Of a DNA stretch of 64,000 bases, positions 9,114-18,975 are shown in pieces. Position 1 is the stretch's first letter. Each line of letters begins with the position of its first letter. The notes below the pieces were generated by a model. That model was given only the letters and a program-made list of their open reading frames with translations, was not told where the DNA came from and ran no database searches. Made by a program: the position numbers and the translations under genes. Origin of the DNA: Listeria cossartiae subsp. cossartiae (GTDB lineage: Bacteria > Bacillota > Bacilli > Lactobacillales > Listeriaceae); assembly GCF_014224155.1 (NCBI RefSeq), contig NZ_JAASUI010000003.1, positions 124,001-188,000 on the forward strand, written 5' to 3'.

Positions 9114-10114
9114 AACGAATAATTCTCATCCTCATTTTACTCATCGCACTCGGCACGGGACTCTACTTTTTCCTCCGACCAGAACCGAAAGAAACCGTAA
9201 GCGTACCAAAAGAAACAACGCCTACTTCCACCGCCGTGCAAAAGTATGTAAAAGAAAACTACACTGCCAAAAACGGTTTGATTGTTGATTATAAAAACGC
9301 CCAAGAACCGCATTACTTAGCCGAGAGCATCGGTCTTTATATGGAATATTTAGTCGAAGTTAATGACAGCAAAACCTTCCAAGAACAAGTAACTAATTTA
9401 CAAAAAAACTTTATAACAAAAGATAATTTTATCAAATGGGAAGCGACAGACTCGACCACGACAAATGCGATTGTAGACGACTTCCGTATCACCGACGCAC
9501 TTTACCAAGCGAGCGACAAATTCGAGCACAGTGCCTACAAAAAACTAGCAAACAAACTGCTAACTAACACGAAAAAATATAGCGCCGTTCAAGGTACACC
9601 AGTAGATTTCTATGATTTCGTTCATAAGAAAAAAGCTGATACGCTCCATTTAAGCTATTTAAACATCGAAGCCATGCAACAAATTAACTACCGCGACAAA
9701 GCTTATCTACCCATTCAAACCGTGAACGCCGAACCATTTTTTACAGAAGTATTTCAAAATGGACAATTTCACTATGCTGATGCGAACGAAGTCAATATGA
9801 TTGATCAAATGCTCATCGTGCTTGCTTACTACGACGAGAATGGCGATGTAGAGCCAAATTTCGATGATTTTTTACAAACCGAACTCGCTTCTAAAGGGAA
9901 AATGTATGCGCGTTACCAACGAGAAACTAAGAAACCCAGCTCAGAAAACGAATCTACAGCCGTTTATGCCTTTTTGACACAGTATTTTAACAAGACAAAT
10001 CAAGCTAAAAATGGTAAAATCACCAAAGAGTTGTTAGAGAAAATGGACACGTCGAATCCTGAAACGACCCATTTTTTCGATTATATAAATAAAGAAATAA
10101 CTCTTAAGAAATAA
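9110..10114 (+). CDS. membrane-anchored GH8-like (six-hairpin) protein
   Basis: A 334-residue protein with a single N-terminal hydrophobic segment (residues about 3-22, no lipobox Cys), then a Thr/Pro-rich linker and an all-helical extracytoplasmic domain. Two landmarks resemble glycoside hydrolase family 8: an AES segment followed by LYMEYLVEVND (position of the general acid Glu) and WEATDSTTTNAIVDDFRITDAL (compare the DADLDIAxAL helix). Its placement between a cyclase and a phosphodiesterase suggests trimming or handling of a c-di-GMP-controlled exopolysaccharide, but that is inference. It is translationally coupled to dgcB. The family assignment is tentative. Confidence 0.6.
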   Translation: MKRIILILILLIALGTGLYFFLRPEPKETVSVPKETTPTSTAVQKYVKENYTAKNGLIVDYKNAQEPHYLAESIGLYMEYLVEVNDSKTFQEQVTNLQKNFITKDNFIKWEATDSTTTNAIVDDFRITDALYQASDKFEHSAYKKLANKLLTNTKKYSAVQGTPVDFYDFVHKKKADTLHLSYLNIEAMQQINYRDKAYLPIQTVNAEPFFTEVFQNGQFHYADANEVNMIDQMLIVLAYYDENGDVEPNFDDFLQTELASKGKMYARYQRETKKPSSENESTAVYAFLTQYFNKTNQAKNGKITKELLEKMDTSNPETTHFFDYINKEITLKK

Positions 10115-10132
10115 CGGAAAGAAGTTGGACAA

Positions 10133-10816
10133 ATGAAAAAGCCCTCTGTACGTGAGATTATTGATCAAAATCATTTTGATACAATATATGAACCGATTGT
10201 TACTGTTGAAAATACGGAAATTTTCGGCTACGAGTCACTCACCCGCTTGAAAACAGATCACTGGAATGCGATTAGTGATTTTATTGAAGAAGCGGAACAG
10301 GATGGTCTGCAAAAAGCATTTGAACTGCTCACGCTTCATAATGCAGTGAAACGCTTTAACAAAAGTGGAGATACGCCATTATTTGTCAATATTTCCTACG
10401 ATACCTTTTTAGAAAATCAAGAAGAATTGCATGATACCCTTCTTGATAACGGGAAAATAGTTTTTGAATTTTTGGAAACATCCAAGTTACCACAAGAGCG
10501 AATGAACGACTTAGACAAACAACTACAGCTATTCCAGAAAAAACACGAGACTAAATTTGCTATTGATGATTTTGGCTCCGGATATGCGGACTTACACCGC
10601 GTTTTTGCGCACCATTCTGATTTTGTCAAAACCGACCGCCTGCTACTTCGAGATTTATTCGAAAGCGACGGCAAAAAAATCTTCTTCGAGCAACTGCATA
10701 CGTACGTCAAAAAACATAATAAATCCTTGATTGTCGAAGGAGTCGAAACGAAAGAACAGCTCGAATTCCTCCAAGAGATTGGCATTCCTTACGCGCAAGG
10801 TTATTATTTTCATTAA
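10133..10816 (+). CDS. EAL-domain cyclic di-GMP phosphodiesterase
   Basis: A 227-residue stand-alone EAL domain with no sensor or membrane region. The signature reads ESL at residues 34-36 (YESLTR). The other catalytic residues are present: NIS (86-88), FEFLET (111-116), DDFGSGYA (145-152), KTD (166-168) and EGVET (202-206). It should therefore hydrolyse c-di-GMP to pGpG. It follows the GH8-like gene by 18 nt, so synthesis and breakdown enzymes are on one transcript. It corresponds to lmo1914, named pdeC in work on Listeria c-di-GMP as far as I recall. Confidence 0.85.
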   Translation: MKKPSVREIIDQNHFDTIYEPIVTVENTEIFGYESLTRLKTDHWNAISDFIEEAEQDGLQKAFELLTLHNAVKRFNKSGDTPLFVNISYDTFLENQEELHDTLLDNGKIVFEFLETSKLPQERMNDLDKQLQLFQKKHETKFAIDDFGSGYADLHRVFAHHSDFVKTDRLLLRDLFESDGKKIFFEQLHTYVKKHNKSLIVEGVETKEQLEFLQEIGIPYAQGYYFH

Positions 10817-10826
10817 GTTTAACAAA

Positions 10827-10860
10827 AGAAAATCTGATTGTTTTCAGGTTTTCTTTTTAT
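10827..10860 (+). terminator. terminator of the c-di-GMP operon
   Basis: An 11-bp stem (agaaaatctga / tcaggttttct, one G-U pair) followed by TTTTTAT, 10 nt after the EAL gene. Confidence 0.75.
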
Positions 10861-10927
10861 TTTGAATCAGTTGTTATTCTTCTTCCCCCCATGTAAAATA
10901 GAATAGAATGAAAAAGGAGTGCTGAAA

Positions 10928-12571
10928 ATGACTTTAAAATCAGGTTTTGACTATCTGAATAATCCATTATTAAATAAAGGAACCGCTTTTACAAACGAAG
11001 AACGGGCAAGCTATCACTTAGACGGATTACTGCCACCAATTATCGAAACAATCGAACAACAAGCCGCGCGCATCGAATATCAAATAGAAAACTTAGAAAC
11101 AGCTTTACATAAACATCAGCTTTTAACCAACTTATATAACGAAAATCGCACACTTTATTATTATGTTGTCACCAAAAATGTCACCGAATATCTGCCGCTT
11201 ATTTATACGCCAACCATTGGTGATGCCGTTATCCATTATCACACGGACTACACTGCTCCAGATGAAGCTTTATTTATCGATGCTTTTGCTCCAGAAAAAC
11301 TACGCGCATCCATTGAAAACTATGCTAAAAACAATCCAACTATCGATATGATTGTCATTACAGATGGAGAAGGCGTGCTCGGTATTGGCGACTGGGGCGT
11401 GAATGGTGTCAAAATTGCAGTTGGCAAATTAGCTGTTTATACGGTTGCTGCTGGACTTGCGCCGGACCGCGTGCTCCCTGTTGTGATTGATGCAGGTACA
11501 AACAATAAAACACTCCTTGAAGATCCTCGCTATTTAGGTAACAAACGCCCTCGACTTACAGAAAGCGAATACGATACATTTATCGCTCAATTGGTTGATG
11601 CGATGACGACGGTTTTCCCAAAAGCCATCCTTCACTGGGAAGACTTTGGTCGTGCAAATGCAAGCCGTATTCTGCACAATTATCGCGAGGAAATCTGTAC
11701 ATTTAATGATGATATTCAAGGAACTGGCGCGATGGTCGTTGCCGCCGTTCTTGCCACTATTCAAGTTTCCCGCATTCCCCTAAGCGAACAAAAAATTATT
11801 ATTTTCGGCGCCGGAACTGCTGGTATCGGTATCGCTGACCAACTTAGTGGACAATTAATGCGCGAAACTGGCCTTCCTTTTGACGCTGCTAGAAAACACT
11901 TTTATTTAGTGGATCGAAATGGTTTAGTGCTTGATCATATGACAGATTTAACTGCTGGCCAAAAGAAATATGCGCATCCCGCTTCTGAGTGGGAAAATAC
12001 GCCGGTAGATACATTAGAACATTTAGTCGAAGCCGTTCATCCAACCATGCTAATCGGCTGTTCTGGCGTCACTGGTGCATTTAAAGAGAGCATTGTCAAA
12101 AAAATGGCAGAGCATACAGAACGACCAGCCATTTTACCGCTTTCTAATCCAACCAAACTAGCCGAAGCAACTGCCGCCGATTTGATTCAGTGGACCGATG
12201 GAAAAGCGCTTATCGTCACAGGAAGTCCCTCAAAACCAGTCGAATATCAACATACTAACTATGAAATCGGCCAAGCAAACAATGCCCTACTTTATCCAGG
12301 ACTTGGACTAGGTGCTCTAGTTACTCGCGCCAAATATATTACCGATGGCATGCTTGCTGCCGCATCCATGGCTGTCGCTAACCAAATTTCGCCAAACGAA
12401 CCCGGCGCTGCCCTTTTACCACATGTCCGCACCCTTCGTGAAACATCCCGTGCAGTCGCGATTGCAGTTGCCAACCAAGCAATAAAAGAAAATATCCAGC
12501 AAACGGAATTAACGAACGTCACCGAAGCCGTAGAGCTTGAAATGTGGCAACCTACTTATAAAGGAGTTTAG
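10928..12571 (+). CDS. NAD-dependent malic/malolactic enzyme
   Basis: A 547-residue malic-enzyme family protein. It has IYTPTIGDA, DGEGVLGIGDWG, the catalytic/NAD segment VIDAGTNNKTLLEDP, HWEDFGRANA, TFNDDIQGTG and the NAD-binding FGAGTAGIGIA. The C-terminal NPTKLAEATA and YEIGQANNALLYPGLG segments look closer to lactic acid bacterial malolactic enzymes than to typical malic enzymes. So malate to lactate plus CO2, or malate to pyruvate, are both possible. The start at 10928 has AAGGAG upstream; a GTG three codons earlier overlaps that site. It heads a two-gene unit with the serine hydrolase. Confidence 0.85.
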   Translation: MTLKSGFDYLNNPLLNKGTAFTNEERASYHLDGLLPPIIETIEQQAARIEYQIENLETALHKHQLLTNLYNENRTLYYYVVTKNVTEYLPLIYTPTIGDAVIHYHTDYTAPDEALFIDAFAPEKLRASIENYAKNNPTIDMIVITDGEGVLGIGDWGVNGVKIAVGKLAVYTVAAGLAPDRVLPVVIDAGTNNKTLLEDPRYLGNKRPRLTESEYDTFIAQLVDAMTTVFPKAILHWEDFGRANASRILHNYREEICTFNDDIQGTGAMVVAAVLATIQVSRIPLSEQKIIIFGAGTAGIGIADQLSGQLMRETGLPFDAARKHFYLVDRNGLVLDHMTDLTAGQKKYAHPASEWENTPVDTLEHLVEAVHPTMLIGCSGVTGAFKESIVKKMAEHTERPAILPLSNPTKLAEATAADLIQWTDGKALIVTGSPSKPVEYQHTNYEIGQANNALLYPGLGLGALVTRAKYITDGMLAAASMAVANQISPNEPGAALLPHVRTLRETSRAVAIAVANQAIKENIQQTELTNVTEAVELEMWQPTYKGV

Positions 12572-12573
12572 TT

Positions 12574-13581
12574 ATGTTCTATAAAACGAAGCAATCACTA
12601 GATCAACTCGTCCAAAACGGCTCCACTCCCGGAATTAGCTATCAAATTAAAACAAACCAGCTAGAAGAAAATAACATCATGGGATTAAAAGCTGTTTTTC
12701 CAGAAGCCGAAATCTTACCACGCACAACAGAAAACATTTATGATATCGCTTCTTTGACCAAAGTAATTGCTACGACTACGCGTATTTTACAACTTATCGA
12801 ACAACAAAGATTCCAATTAGAAGACCCAGTATACATGTACTTGCCCAATTTCCAGTACAAAAACGTTACAATTTTACATTTACTAACACATAGTTCTGGC
12901 CTTGCACAAAATATCCCTCACTTCCAAATGACCGTGCCCGAAGACGTGATGCGTTATGTTTACGCGACTAAACAAGTTAATCCGCCCGGAACAGAAGTCA
13001 CTTACGCCGATGCGAACTTCCTCCTGCTTGGCTATTTGATTAGCGCAATGGACGGCAATTATGAACAAACGATTCAAACACATATTTTAGAACCACTAAA
13101 AATGACTCAAACAGGGTTCCATCCAACGAATAAAAAGCAAGTCATCCCAACCGAACTTGATCAAACTCGCGGCTTAATCCAAGGCGAAGTCCATGATTTC
13201 AAAGCTTGGACAGCCAAATCCGGCACTGGTCATGCTGGGCTTTTTAGCACGCTAGCCGATCTTTCCAAGTTCCGCGATGCACTTATTTTACAGCACGGGT
13301 CACCAATCCTTTCTGAACAAATGTTGGCGCTTATGCAAACAAACCATACACCGGGGCTTAATCGAAGTCGCGGACTAGGCTGGGATCTCCGCGGTGACTC
13401 TGTCTTATATCACACCGGATTCACTGGAACGTTTATGGTGCTTGATTTAAAACACCAAGCCAGTTTAATCGTCCTTTCTAACCGCGTTCATCCAAGCCGC
13501 GCCAATCCAAATTTCGTAGACAAAAGAGATAGCATTGTCGACACTTTTTTAGAAGAAGTTGCCAACATAACCGAAGTCTAG
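12574..13581 (+). CDS. serine hydrolase, class C beta-lactamase/PBP-like
   Basis: A 335-residue beta-lactamase-fold hydrolase. The catalytic SxxK is SLTK (in DIASLTKVIATT), the Tyr motif is YAD (VTYADANFLLLGY), and HTG (YHTGFTGT) stands for the third KTG motif. No signal peptide or membrane segment is seen, so it may act in the cytoplasm or be exported by an unseen route. Esterase or DD-peptidase-like activity is possible; a true beta-lactamase role is not implied. It begins 2 nt after the malic enzyme stop with its AAAGGAG inside that gene, so the two are coupled. Confidence 0.75.
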   Translation: MFYKTKQSLDQLVQNGSTPGISYQIKTNQLEENNIMGLKAVFPEAEILPRTTENIYDIASLTKVIATTTRILQLIEQQRFQLEDPVYMYLPNFQYKNVTILHLLTHSSGLAQNIPHFQMTVPEDVMRYVYATKQVNPPGTEVTYADANFLLLGYLISAMDGNYEQTIQTHILEPLKMTQTGFHPTNKKQVIPTELDQTRGLIQGEVHDFKAWTAKSGTGHAGLFSTLADLSKFRDALILQHGSPILSEQMLALMQTNHTPGLNRSRGLGWDLRGDSVLYHTGFTGTFMVLDLKHQASLIVLSNRVHPSRANPNFVDKRDSIVDTFLEEVANITEV

Positions 13582-13605
13582 CACACTAGCTAGGCTTCTT
13601 TTTTA
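13573..13605 (+). terminator. terminator after serine hydrolase gene
   Basis: Stem gaagtctagc / gctaggcttc with a 6-nt loop and a run of six or more T, overlapping the end of the gene. Confidence 0.8.
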
Positions 13606-13659
13606 TCCGTTCGTTCCCCCGCCCCATTTACCACTAAAAAACTGTATTAACACAGCATT

Positions 13660-13673
13660 TGAAAGCCTTTTCT
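13660..13673 (+). promoter_or_regulatory. possible CcpA cre site upstream of pflB
   Basis: TGAAAGCCTTTTCT matches the cre pattern TGWAANCGNTNWCA with two mismatches. It is about 145 bp upstream of the pyruvate formate-lyase start. Confidence 0.25.
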
Positions 13674-13712
13674 AGTTATATAAAAGAAATTTATTTTCTT
13701 TCTCGTTTTATA

Positions 13713-13730
13713 TTGTTTTCATTTTCACAA
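13713..13730 (+). promoter_or_regulatory. candidate Rex operator upstream of pflB
   Basis: TTGTTTTCATTTTCACAA resembles the redox repressor Rex site (TTGTGA-N6-TCACAA): the right half is complete and the left half partial. Rex senses NADH/NAD+ and commonly controls fermentation genes, which fits pyruvate formate-lyase. Confidence 0.45.
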
Positions 13731-13817
13731 AGGAGTATGCTGTTCAATGAAGAAAGATTCTAAAGACTAGTTTCTGGCTTTAAGTGAAAAGTAACACAAT
13801 TGAAGGAGGAAATTATA

Positions 13818-16097
13818 ATGACAAAAGCATGGGATGGTTTTAAAGGAACCGCATGGCAAGAAAGCATTAGTGTAGGACAATTCGTCCAAGATAACTACAC
13901 TCCTTACGATGGCGACGAAAGCTTCTTAGAAAAAAGTACACCAAGAACAACTAAACTGAACGAAAAAATAAATAAACTGGTAGAAGAAATGGATGCCAAA
14001 GGTGGCGTGCTCGATATGGATAACGCTATCGTTTCCAACGTTGCATCTCACAAAGCTGGCTACGTGGACCAAGAAAATGAAGTCATCGTTGGCTTACAAA
14101 CAGATAAACCATTCAAATTAGCATTCATGCCAAACGGCGGCCTTAGAACTGCGGAACAATGTTTGACTGACAACGGCTATTCCATCGACCAAGAATTACA
14201 CGACTTTTACGTAAAAAACCGCTCAACTGCAAACGATGGTATTTTCCGAGCATACACAGATGACATCAAACGTGCGCGTCACTCGCATATCGTTAGTGGT
14301 CTTCCAGATGCATACTCACGTGGAAGAATCATCGGCTTATACCAAAAACCAGCTCTTTACGGTGTGGATCGTTTAATCGCTGAAAAACAACAAGACTTGA
14401 AAAAAATCGCGATTTCTTCTGATGAAAATATTCGTTTACGTGAAGAAATTTGGTTACAAATCAAAGCATTGAAAGACTTAATCGTTTTAGGTAACGAATA
14501 CGGTTTAGAACTTGGCCGTCCAGCTGAAAATGCAACCGAAGCTGTACAATGGACTTACATGGGCTACCTTGCCTCTATCAAACAAGCAAACGGTGCTGCA
14601 AGCTCATTCGGTCGTATTCCGATTTTCCTTGATATCTACATCCAACGCGATTTAGAAAAAGGCATTATCACCGAATTCGACGCACAAGAATTAATCGAAC
14701 AATTAACCCTTAAATTACGAATGGTTCGTTTTGCAAGAACAGATGGTTATAACGAACTTTACGCTTCCAACCCAACATTCGTTACAACATCTATGGCTGG
14801 TATGGGTGCAGATGGTCGTCATCGTGTCACAAAAACAGACTATCGTTTCTTACACTGCCTAGACAACCTAGGAAACTCCGCAGAACCTAACTTAACGGTC
14901 CTTTGGGATGCTCGTTTACCAGAAAGCTTTAAAGAATATTGTATGAAAATGAGTGTAAAACATTCCTCCATTCAATATGAAAATGATAAATTAATGCAAG
15001 AAGAAGGCTACGGCGATATGCAATGTATCAGCTGTTGCGTTAGCCCACTTAACCCAGAAGCAGACAAAGATAAAGGCGAAACACATAACCTGCAATATTT
15101 TGGTGCTCGTGTCAACGTCCTTAAATGTCTTCTTGGCGCTATCAATGGTGGTAAAGATGATCTTCACAAAAACCAAGTATTCGATGTAGTAGAACCAATT
15201 ACAACCGAATACCTTGAATACGAAGAAGTACTAGAAAAATTCGATAAATCAATGGACTGGTTAACAGACACTTACGTAGATGCAATGAACATCATTCACT
15301 TCATGACAGACAAATACAACTACGAAAGCATGCAAATGGCCTTCCTACCATCCAAAGTAACAGCGAATATGGGCTTCGGTATTTGTGGATTCGCTAACGT
15401 TGTAGATAGCCTAAGTGCGATTAAACACGCCAAAGTAAAAACTATCCGCGACGAAGATGGTTTTGTATATGACTATGAAGTAGAAGGCGACTTCCCTCGT
15501 TACGGTGAAAATGACGACCGTGCCGATGATATCGCTGTAATGGTTCTTAAAATGTTCAAAGACAAATTAGATTCCCATAAACTGTACAAAGATAGCGAAG
15601 CAACTGTTTCTGTTCTAACAATCACTTCTAATGTTGCTTACTCTAAACAATGTGGTAACTCCCCCGTGCATAAAGGACCTGTATTCGATGAAAATGGTAA
15701 AATCATCAAAGAACCAGAATTCTTCAGCCCAGGAGCAAACCCTTCTAACAAAGCAAAAGGTGGATTCTTAGATAACCTTGCAAGCCTTTCTAAATTACCA
15801 TTCCACTATGCTAATGACGGAATCTCCTTAACCATCCAAGGAGCTCCAAAAATGTTCGGTAAAACAACCGAAGAACAACATCATAATCTAGTTGGTATTT
15901 TAGATGGTTACTTTACAAAAGGTGGTCAACATATCAACTTGAACGTTCTTAACCACGACGAAGTAATCGAAAAAATCAAAGCTGGTATCCCAGTAATCTT
16001 ACGTATTAGTGGCTACTGCTTAAACACCAAAGATCTAAACGAAGAACAAAAAATGGAACTTTGTCAAAGAATGTTCCACGAAAAATTAATCGGTTAA
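13818..16097 (+). CDS. pflB: formate C-acetyltransferase (pyruvate formate-lyase)
   Basis: A 759-residue glycyl-radical enzyme that converts pyruvate and CoA to acetyl-CoA and formate under anaerobic conditions. The adjacent catalytic cysteines are in CISCCVSPL (about Cys406 and Cys407). The radical glycine is in RISGYC near residue 732, close to the C-terminus. The start at 13818 has GAAGGAGG upstream; a TTG six codons earlier overlaps that site. The radical-SAM activating enzyme that must modify the glycine is not adjacent, so it has to be elsewhere in the genome. The gene stands alone between two terminators. Confidence 0.95.
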   Translation: MTKAWDGFKGTAWQESISVGQFVQDNYTPYDGDESFLEKSTPRTTKLNEKINKLVEEMDAKGGVLDMDNAIVSNVASHKAGYVDQENEVIVGLQTDKPFKLAFMPNGGLRTAEQCLTDNGYSIDQELHDFYVKNRSTANDGIFRAYTDDIKRARHSHIVSGLPDAYSRGRIIGLYQKPALYGVDRLIAEKQQDLKKIAISSDENIRLREEIWLQIKALKDLIVLGNEYGLELGRPAENATEAVQWTYMGYLASIKQANGAASSFGRIPIFLDIYIQRDLEKGIITEFDAQELIEQLTLKLRMVRFARTDGYNELYASNPTFVTTSMAGMGADGRHRVTKTDYRFLHCLDNLGNSAEPNLTVLWDARLPESFKEYCMKMSVKHSSIQYENDKLMQEEGYGDMQCISCCVSPLNPEADKDKGETHNLQYFGARVNVLKCLLGAINGGKDDLHKNQVFDVVEPITTEYLEYEEVLEKFDKSMDWLTDTYVDAMNIIHFMTDKYNYESMQMAFLPSKVTANMGFGICGFANVVDSLSAIKHAKVKTIRDEDGFVYDYEVEGDFPRYGENDDRADDIAVMVLKMFKDKLDSHKLYKDSEATVSVLTITSNVAYSKQCGNSPVHKGPVFDENGKIIKEPEFFSPGANPSNKAKGGFLDNLASLSKLPFHYANDGISLTIQGAPKMFGKTTEEQHHNLVGILDGYFTKGGQHINLNVLNHDEVIEKIKAGIPVILRISGYCLNTKDLNEEQKMELCQRMFHEKLIG

Positions 16098-16101
16098 TAA
16101 T

Positions 16102-16146
16102 AAAAAAGTACCAAATCTGCGAAAAACAGAATTGGTACTTTTTTTA
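16102..16146. terminator. bidirectional terminator between pflB and flavoprotein gene
   Basis: AAAAAAGTACCAA / TTGGTACTTTTTTT stem with an inner ATCTG/CAGA pairing and T runs on both sides. It serves pflB and the convergent flavoprotein gene, whose stop codon lies in the T run. Confidence 0.85.
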
Positions 16147-17409
16147 TGCTTTCGAAACTTCCGCCGCGTAAGCTCCTGCCGTATGTCCAGTCACTAGCGC
16201 GCAAGTAATATTATAGCCACCCGTATAACCATTGATATCCAGTATTTCCCCACAGAAAAATAATCCTTCCATCAACTTCGACTGCATCTCTTTCGGTTTG
16301 ATTTCCTTCACAGAAACCCCACCACCAGTCACAAATGCCTTTTCAAAATCAAGCGTACCATTCACTTCAAAAGTAAAATCTTTTAATAACTGAATAAATT
16401 GCTCGATTTTTTTCGGACTTACTTGTTTATATTCAGCCGTTTCATCCAGTTCTGCCTTTTCCAATAAGAACAACAATAACTTCTCTTGTAAAAGCGAACT
16501 TAACGAATTTTTCAAGGCTTTCTTCGGATTGTCTTCTAACAATTTATATACATCTTTCGAAAGTTCCCCAGCCGATACATTCGGGAATAAATCAAGACGC
16601 ATCTTCACCGTACCTGCGCCCGTTTTCTTTAATTCACGAAGCACGAACATACTACAACGCAGTGCTGCTGGTCCGGATACGCCAAAATGCGTGAAAATCA
16701 TATCCATTTGATGCGTAATAATCGGCTTCCCTTTCGCATTTAAAACAGAAAGCGAAACATCCCGAAGCGACGTCCCTTGTAACACTTTTTGCTTAATAAA
16801 AGGCTCGCTGGATGTAATTGGCACTTCTGTCGGATAAAGTTCCGTGATAGTATGTCCCGCTTTTTTCGCCCAAGCGTAGCCATCTCCTGTCGAACCTGTC
16901 CGAGGAACAGATTTACCACCAACTGCGACAATCACCGCACTCGCTGAAATTTCTTGACCGTCTTTCAGCGTAACGCCTTTCACATGTCCATCCTCATAAT
17001 CCACTTGTTTCACGGCTGTTTGCATGTAAATTTTTACGCCCAGTTTTTCCATCCGCTGAATCATCGCCTCAGCAACCGAACGCGCGCTATTCGATACTGG
17101 AAACATTCGGCCATGGTCTTCCTCTTTTAAAGCCACGCCCAATTTTTCAAAAAAGCGAATAATATCTTCATTATCAAACGCATGAAACGCACTATACAAA
17201 AAGCGACCATTACCGGGAATATGTTTAATAATTTCTTCTGCCGGTCGTCTGTTCGTTACATTACAACGTCCGCCACCAGACATAATTAATTTACGTCCCA
17301 GTTTTGGCCCTTTTTCAATTAATAGTACTCGTTTATTTTTCTCTGCTGCACTGATAGCTGCCATAAGTCCAGATGGCCCGCCACCAATGACAATTACATC
17401 ATAATCCAT
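16144..17409 (-). CDS. HI0933-family FAD-dependent oxidoreductase (YhiN/BaiN-like)
   Basis: A 421-residue flavoprotein. The N-terminal FAD motif [15 protein letters not shown] is followed by the family signature [18 protein letters not shown]. Near the C-terminus are [10 protein letters not shown] and the FAD-contacting [14 protein letters not shown]. The family is widespread and related to BaiN-type reductases, but the substrate is not known for this clade. Monocistronic, between a bidirectional terminator and the metallopeptidase terminator. Confidence 0.85.
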   Translation of the reverse strand: MDYDVIVIGGGPSGLMAAISAAEKNKRVLLIEKGPKLGRKLIMSGGGRCNVTNRRPAEEIIKHIPGNGRFLYSAFHAFDNEDIIRFFEKLGVALKEEDHGRMFPVSNSARSVAEAMIQRMEKLGVKIYMQTAVKQVDYEDGHVKGVTLKDGQEISASAVIVAVGGKSVPRTGSTGDGYAWAKKAGHTITELYPTEVPITSSEPFIKQKVLQGTSLRDVSLSVLNAKGKPIITHQMDMIFTHFGVSGPAALRCSMFVLRELKKTGAGTVKMRLDLFPNVSAGELSKDVYKLLEDNPKKALKNSLSSLLQEKLLLFLLEKAELDETAEYKQVSPKKIEQFIQLLKDFTFEVNGTLDFEKAFVTGGGVSVKEIKPKEMQSKLMEGLFFCGEILDINGYTGGYNITCALVTGHTAGAYAAEVSKA

Positions 17410-17486
17410 TGTCCCGCTCCTTTACTTTATCCGAGTATAAGTATAGCAAGCATTCGGCTCACTGCCAAGCCTTTTTCACCAAACAA

Positions 17487-17510
17487 AAACCTGAGAAAGC
17501 TCTCAGGTTT
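17487..17510 (-). terminator. terminator after YugP-like metallopeptidase
   Basis: Perfect 10-bp stem (aaacctgaga / tctcaggttt) with a 4-nt loop, followed on the minus strand by TTTTGTTTGG. Confidence 0.75.
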
Positions 17511-17520
17511 GTTTTAAAAT

Positions 17521-18204
17521 CTAATTTCGATTCATATTCGTAAAAATAAGTAATAATCTTAGAAGTTCCAGAACAGCTACGGCCATCGCAGCAACATACG
17601 TCATTGCAGCGGCACTTAATACTTTTTTCGCTTGTGGAAGTTCTGATGATGCGACTAGTCCGCCACTTTCTAATTGAACAAGTGCCCGTTTACTAGCGTC
17701 AAATTCAACTGGCAACGTAATTAATTGGAAAAGTACGCCCACTGCCATCAAAATAATCCCTAGCAACATGAAACTAGCTACGTTTGCAAGCATTCCGATA
17801 ATTAAGAACACCCAAGAAATATTGGAACTAAACATGGTTACAGGAACAAGCGCCGAACGAAAACGCATAAACGCATAATCTTGTTGATCTTGAATCGCGT
17901 GTCCTACTTCATGGGCTGCAACAGCTGCCCCGGCGATAGAACGACCGCGGAAGTTAGCTTCAGAAAGGAAAACTGCTTTTTTACGAGGATCATAATGGTC
18001 ACTTAACATTCCCTTTGTTTCATGAACAGGAACATTCGTTAATCCATTGGTATCCAAAATACGACGGGCAACCTCGGCACCAGTTAAACCATTTGCCACA
18101 CCAACTTTGGAATAATGTGCATAGGTAGTTTTTACCCGATACTGCGCCCAAAGTGGGATTGCCGCGACGATAATAAAATAAATAATATACTGACTAAACG
18201 ACAT
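17521..18204 (-). CDS. zinc metallopeptidase, YugP family
   Basis: A 227-residue integral membrane protein. It has an N-terminal membrane helix, a cytoplasmic-type HEVGH zinc motif (His98, His102) and two or three further hydrophobic helices from about residue 120 on. This matches the YugP family of neutral zinc metallopeptidases, whose substrates are not known. Downstream of the DUF1405 gene with an 86-bp gap; it has its own AGGAGG-type site. Confidence 0.85.
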   Translation of the reverse strand: MSFSQYIIYFIIVAAIPLWAQYRVKTTYAHYSKVGVANGLTGAEVARRILDTNGLTNVPVHETKGMLSDHYDPRKKAVFLSEANFRGRSIAGAAVAAHEVGHAIQDQQDYAFMRFRSALVPVTMFSSNISWVFLIIGMLANVASFMLLGIILMAVGVLFQLITLPVEFDASKRALVQLESGGLVASSELPQAKKVLSAAAMTYVAAMAVAVLELLRLLLIFTNMNRN

Positions 18205-18290
18205 CTAATCATCTTCCTCCTACTACTTTTTTTCAGTGAATATCCTTATGTTCTTAGTATAAATTAACTACCACTAAGACTCAACCTCTT

Positions 18291-18887
18291 TCACTCATCA
18301 TGAGGAAATTCTAATGTAAGGTGGCCTTTTTTTATTGTTTTTTCATATACAAACCACAAAACCGCAACCGTTAACCAAAAAGTCGCGTAGCCAATTTCCG
18401 GCAAGAATTTTTCAAGTCCCATATAAATCGGCATTTGACCAAATAAATAATCAATCACATCATTATGAAACACCCAAACAGCCGCTATCATAAAATGACC
18501 CATTCGAAAACGATAAAATGGCGCATAAAGAATACCTTCCACAGCCATAAAACCATGTGTCAAAATTAGCGCCACGGAGCCCCACACTAGCATTCCTTGA
18601 TCAACCATATAAAAAATATTCATCCCAACTGCCCACAAACCATACTTCACTAAACAAACAAATCCTAGCGCCTCCATTAAAGGCCAATGCTTTTTCCCAA
18701 GAAAAGCAACCAATGCTAAAGTGAAAAACAGAATCGCAGTTGGACTATCTGGCACAAACAGCCAAAAACGCGGCTCTGTTATTTGTAATTGCGGCAAATA
18801 CCATATGTATCCATAAATCGCGCCCAGTAAATTCCCGAAAAAAAGTAATCGTAAAAAGGTTCGATTAGCGAGTAAACTATATAACAA
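18291..18887 (-). CDS. DUF1405 family membrane protein (YpjA-like)
   Basis: A 198-residue protein with six or seven hydrophobic segments over most of its length, belonging to the DUF1405 family represented by Bacillus YpjA. No catalytic motif is evident and the function is unknown. In B. subtilis the homologue follows the cytochrome bc genes qcrABC; here those are missing and the gene follows ypiB directly. Confidence 0.75.
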   Translation of the reverse strand: MLYSLLANRTFLRLLFFGNLLGAIYGYIWYLPQLQITEPRFWLFVPDSPTAILFFTLALVAFLGKKHWPLMEALGFVCLVKYGLWAVGMNIFYMVDQGMLVWGSVALILTHGFMAVEGILYAPFYRFRMGHFMIAAVWVFHNDVIDYLFGQMPIYMGLEKFLPEIGYATFWLTVAVLWFVYEKTIKKGHLTLEFPHDE

Positions 18888-18909
18888 CGTATTCCAACTC
18901 CCTTAAAAA

Positions 18910-18969
18910 AATCCTAGCAAAGCAAGGAAACGATGCGATTTCCACACCATTTCCCTACTAACTAGGATT
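18910..18969 (-). terminator. terminator after ypiB
   Basis: Outer stem aatcctag / ctaggatt enclosing an inner ggaaa...tttcc hairpin, followed on the minus strand by TTTTTT. It separates ypiB from the DUF1405 gene. Confidence 0.7.
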
Positions 18970-18975
18970 AATTCC

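Noticed and set aside
13737-13772. Short ORFs (MLFNEERF and MKKDSKD) behind an AAGGAG site in the pflB leader
   Set aside because: They are under ten codons with no attenuator hairpin around them; nothing supports a leader peptide beyond the ribosome-site-like sequence.
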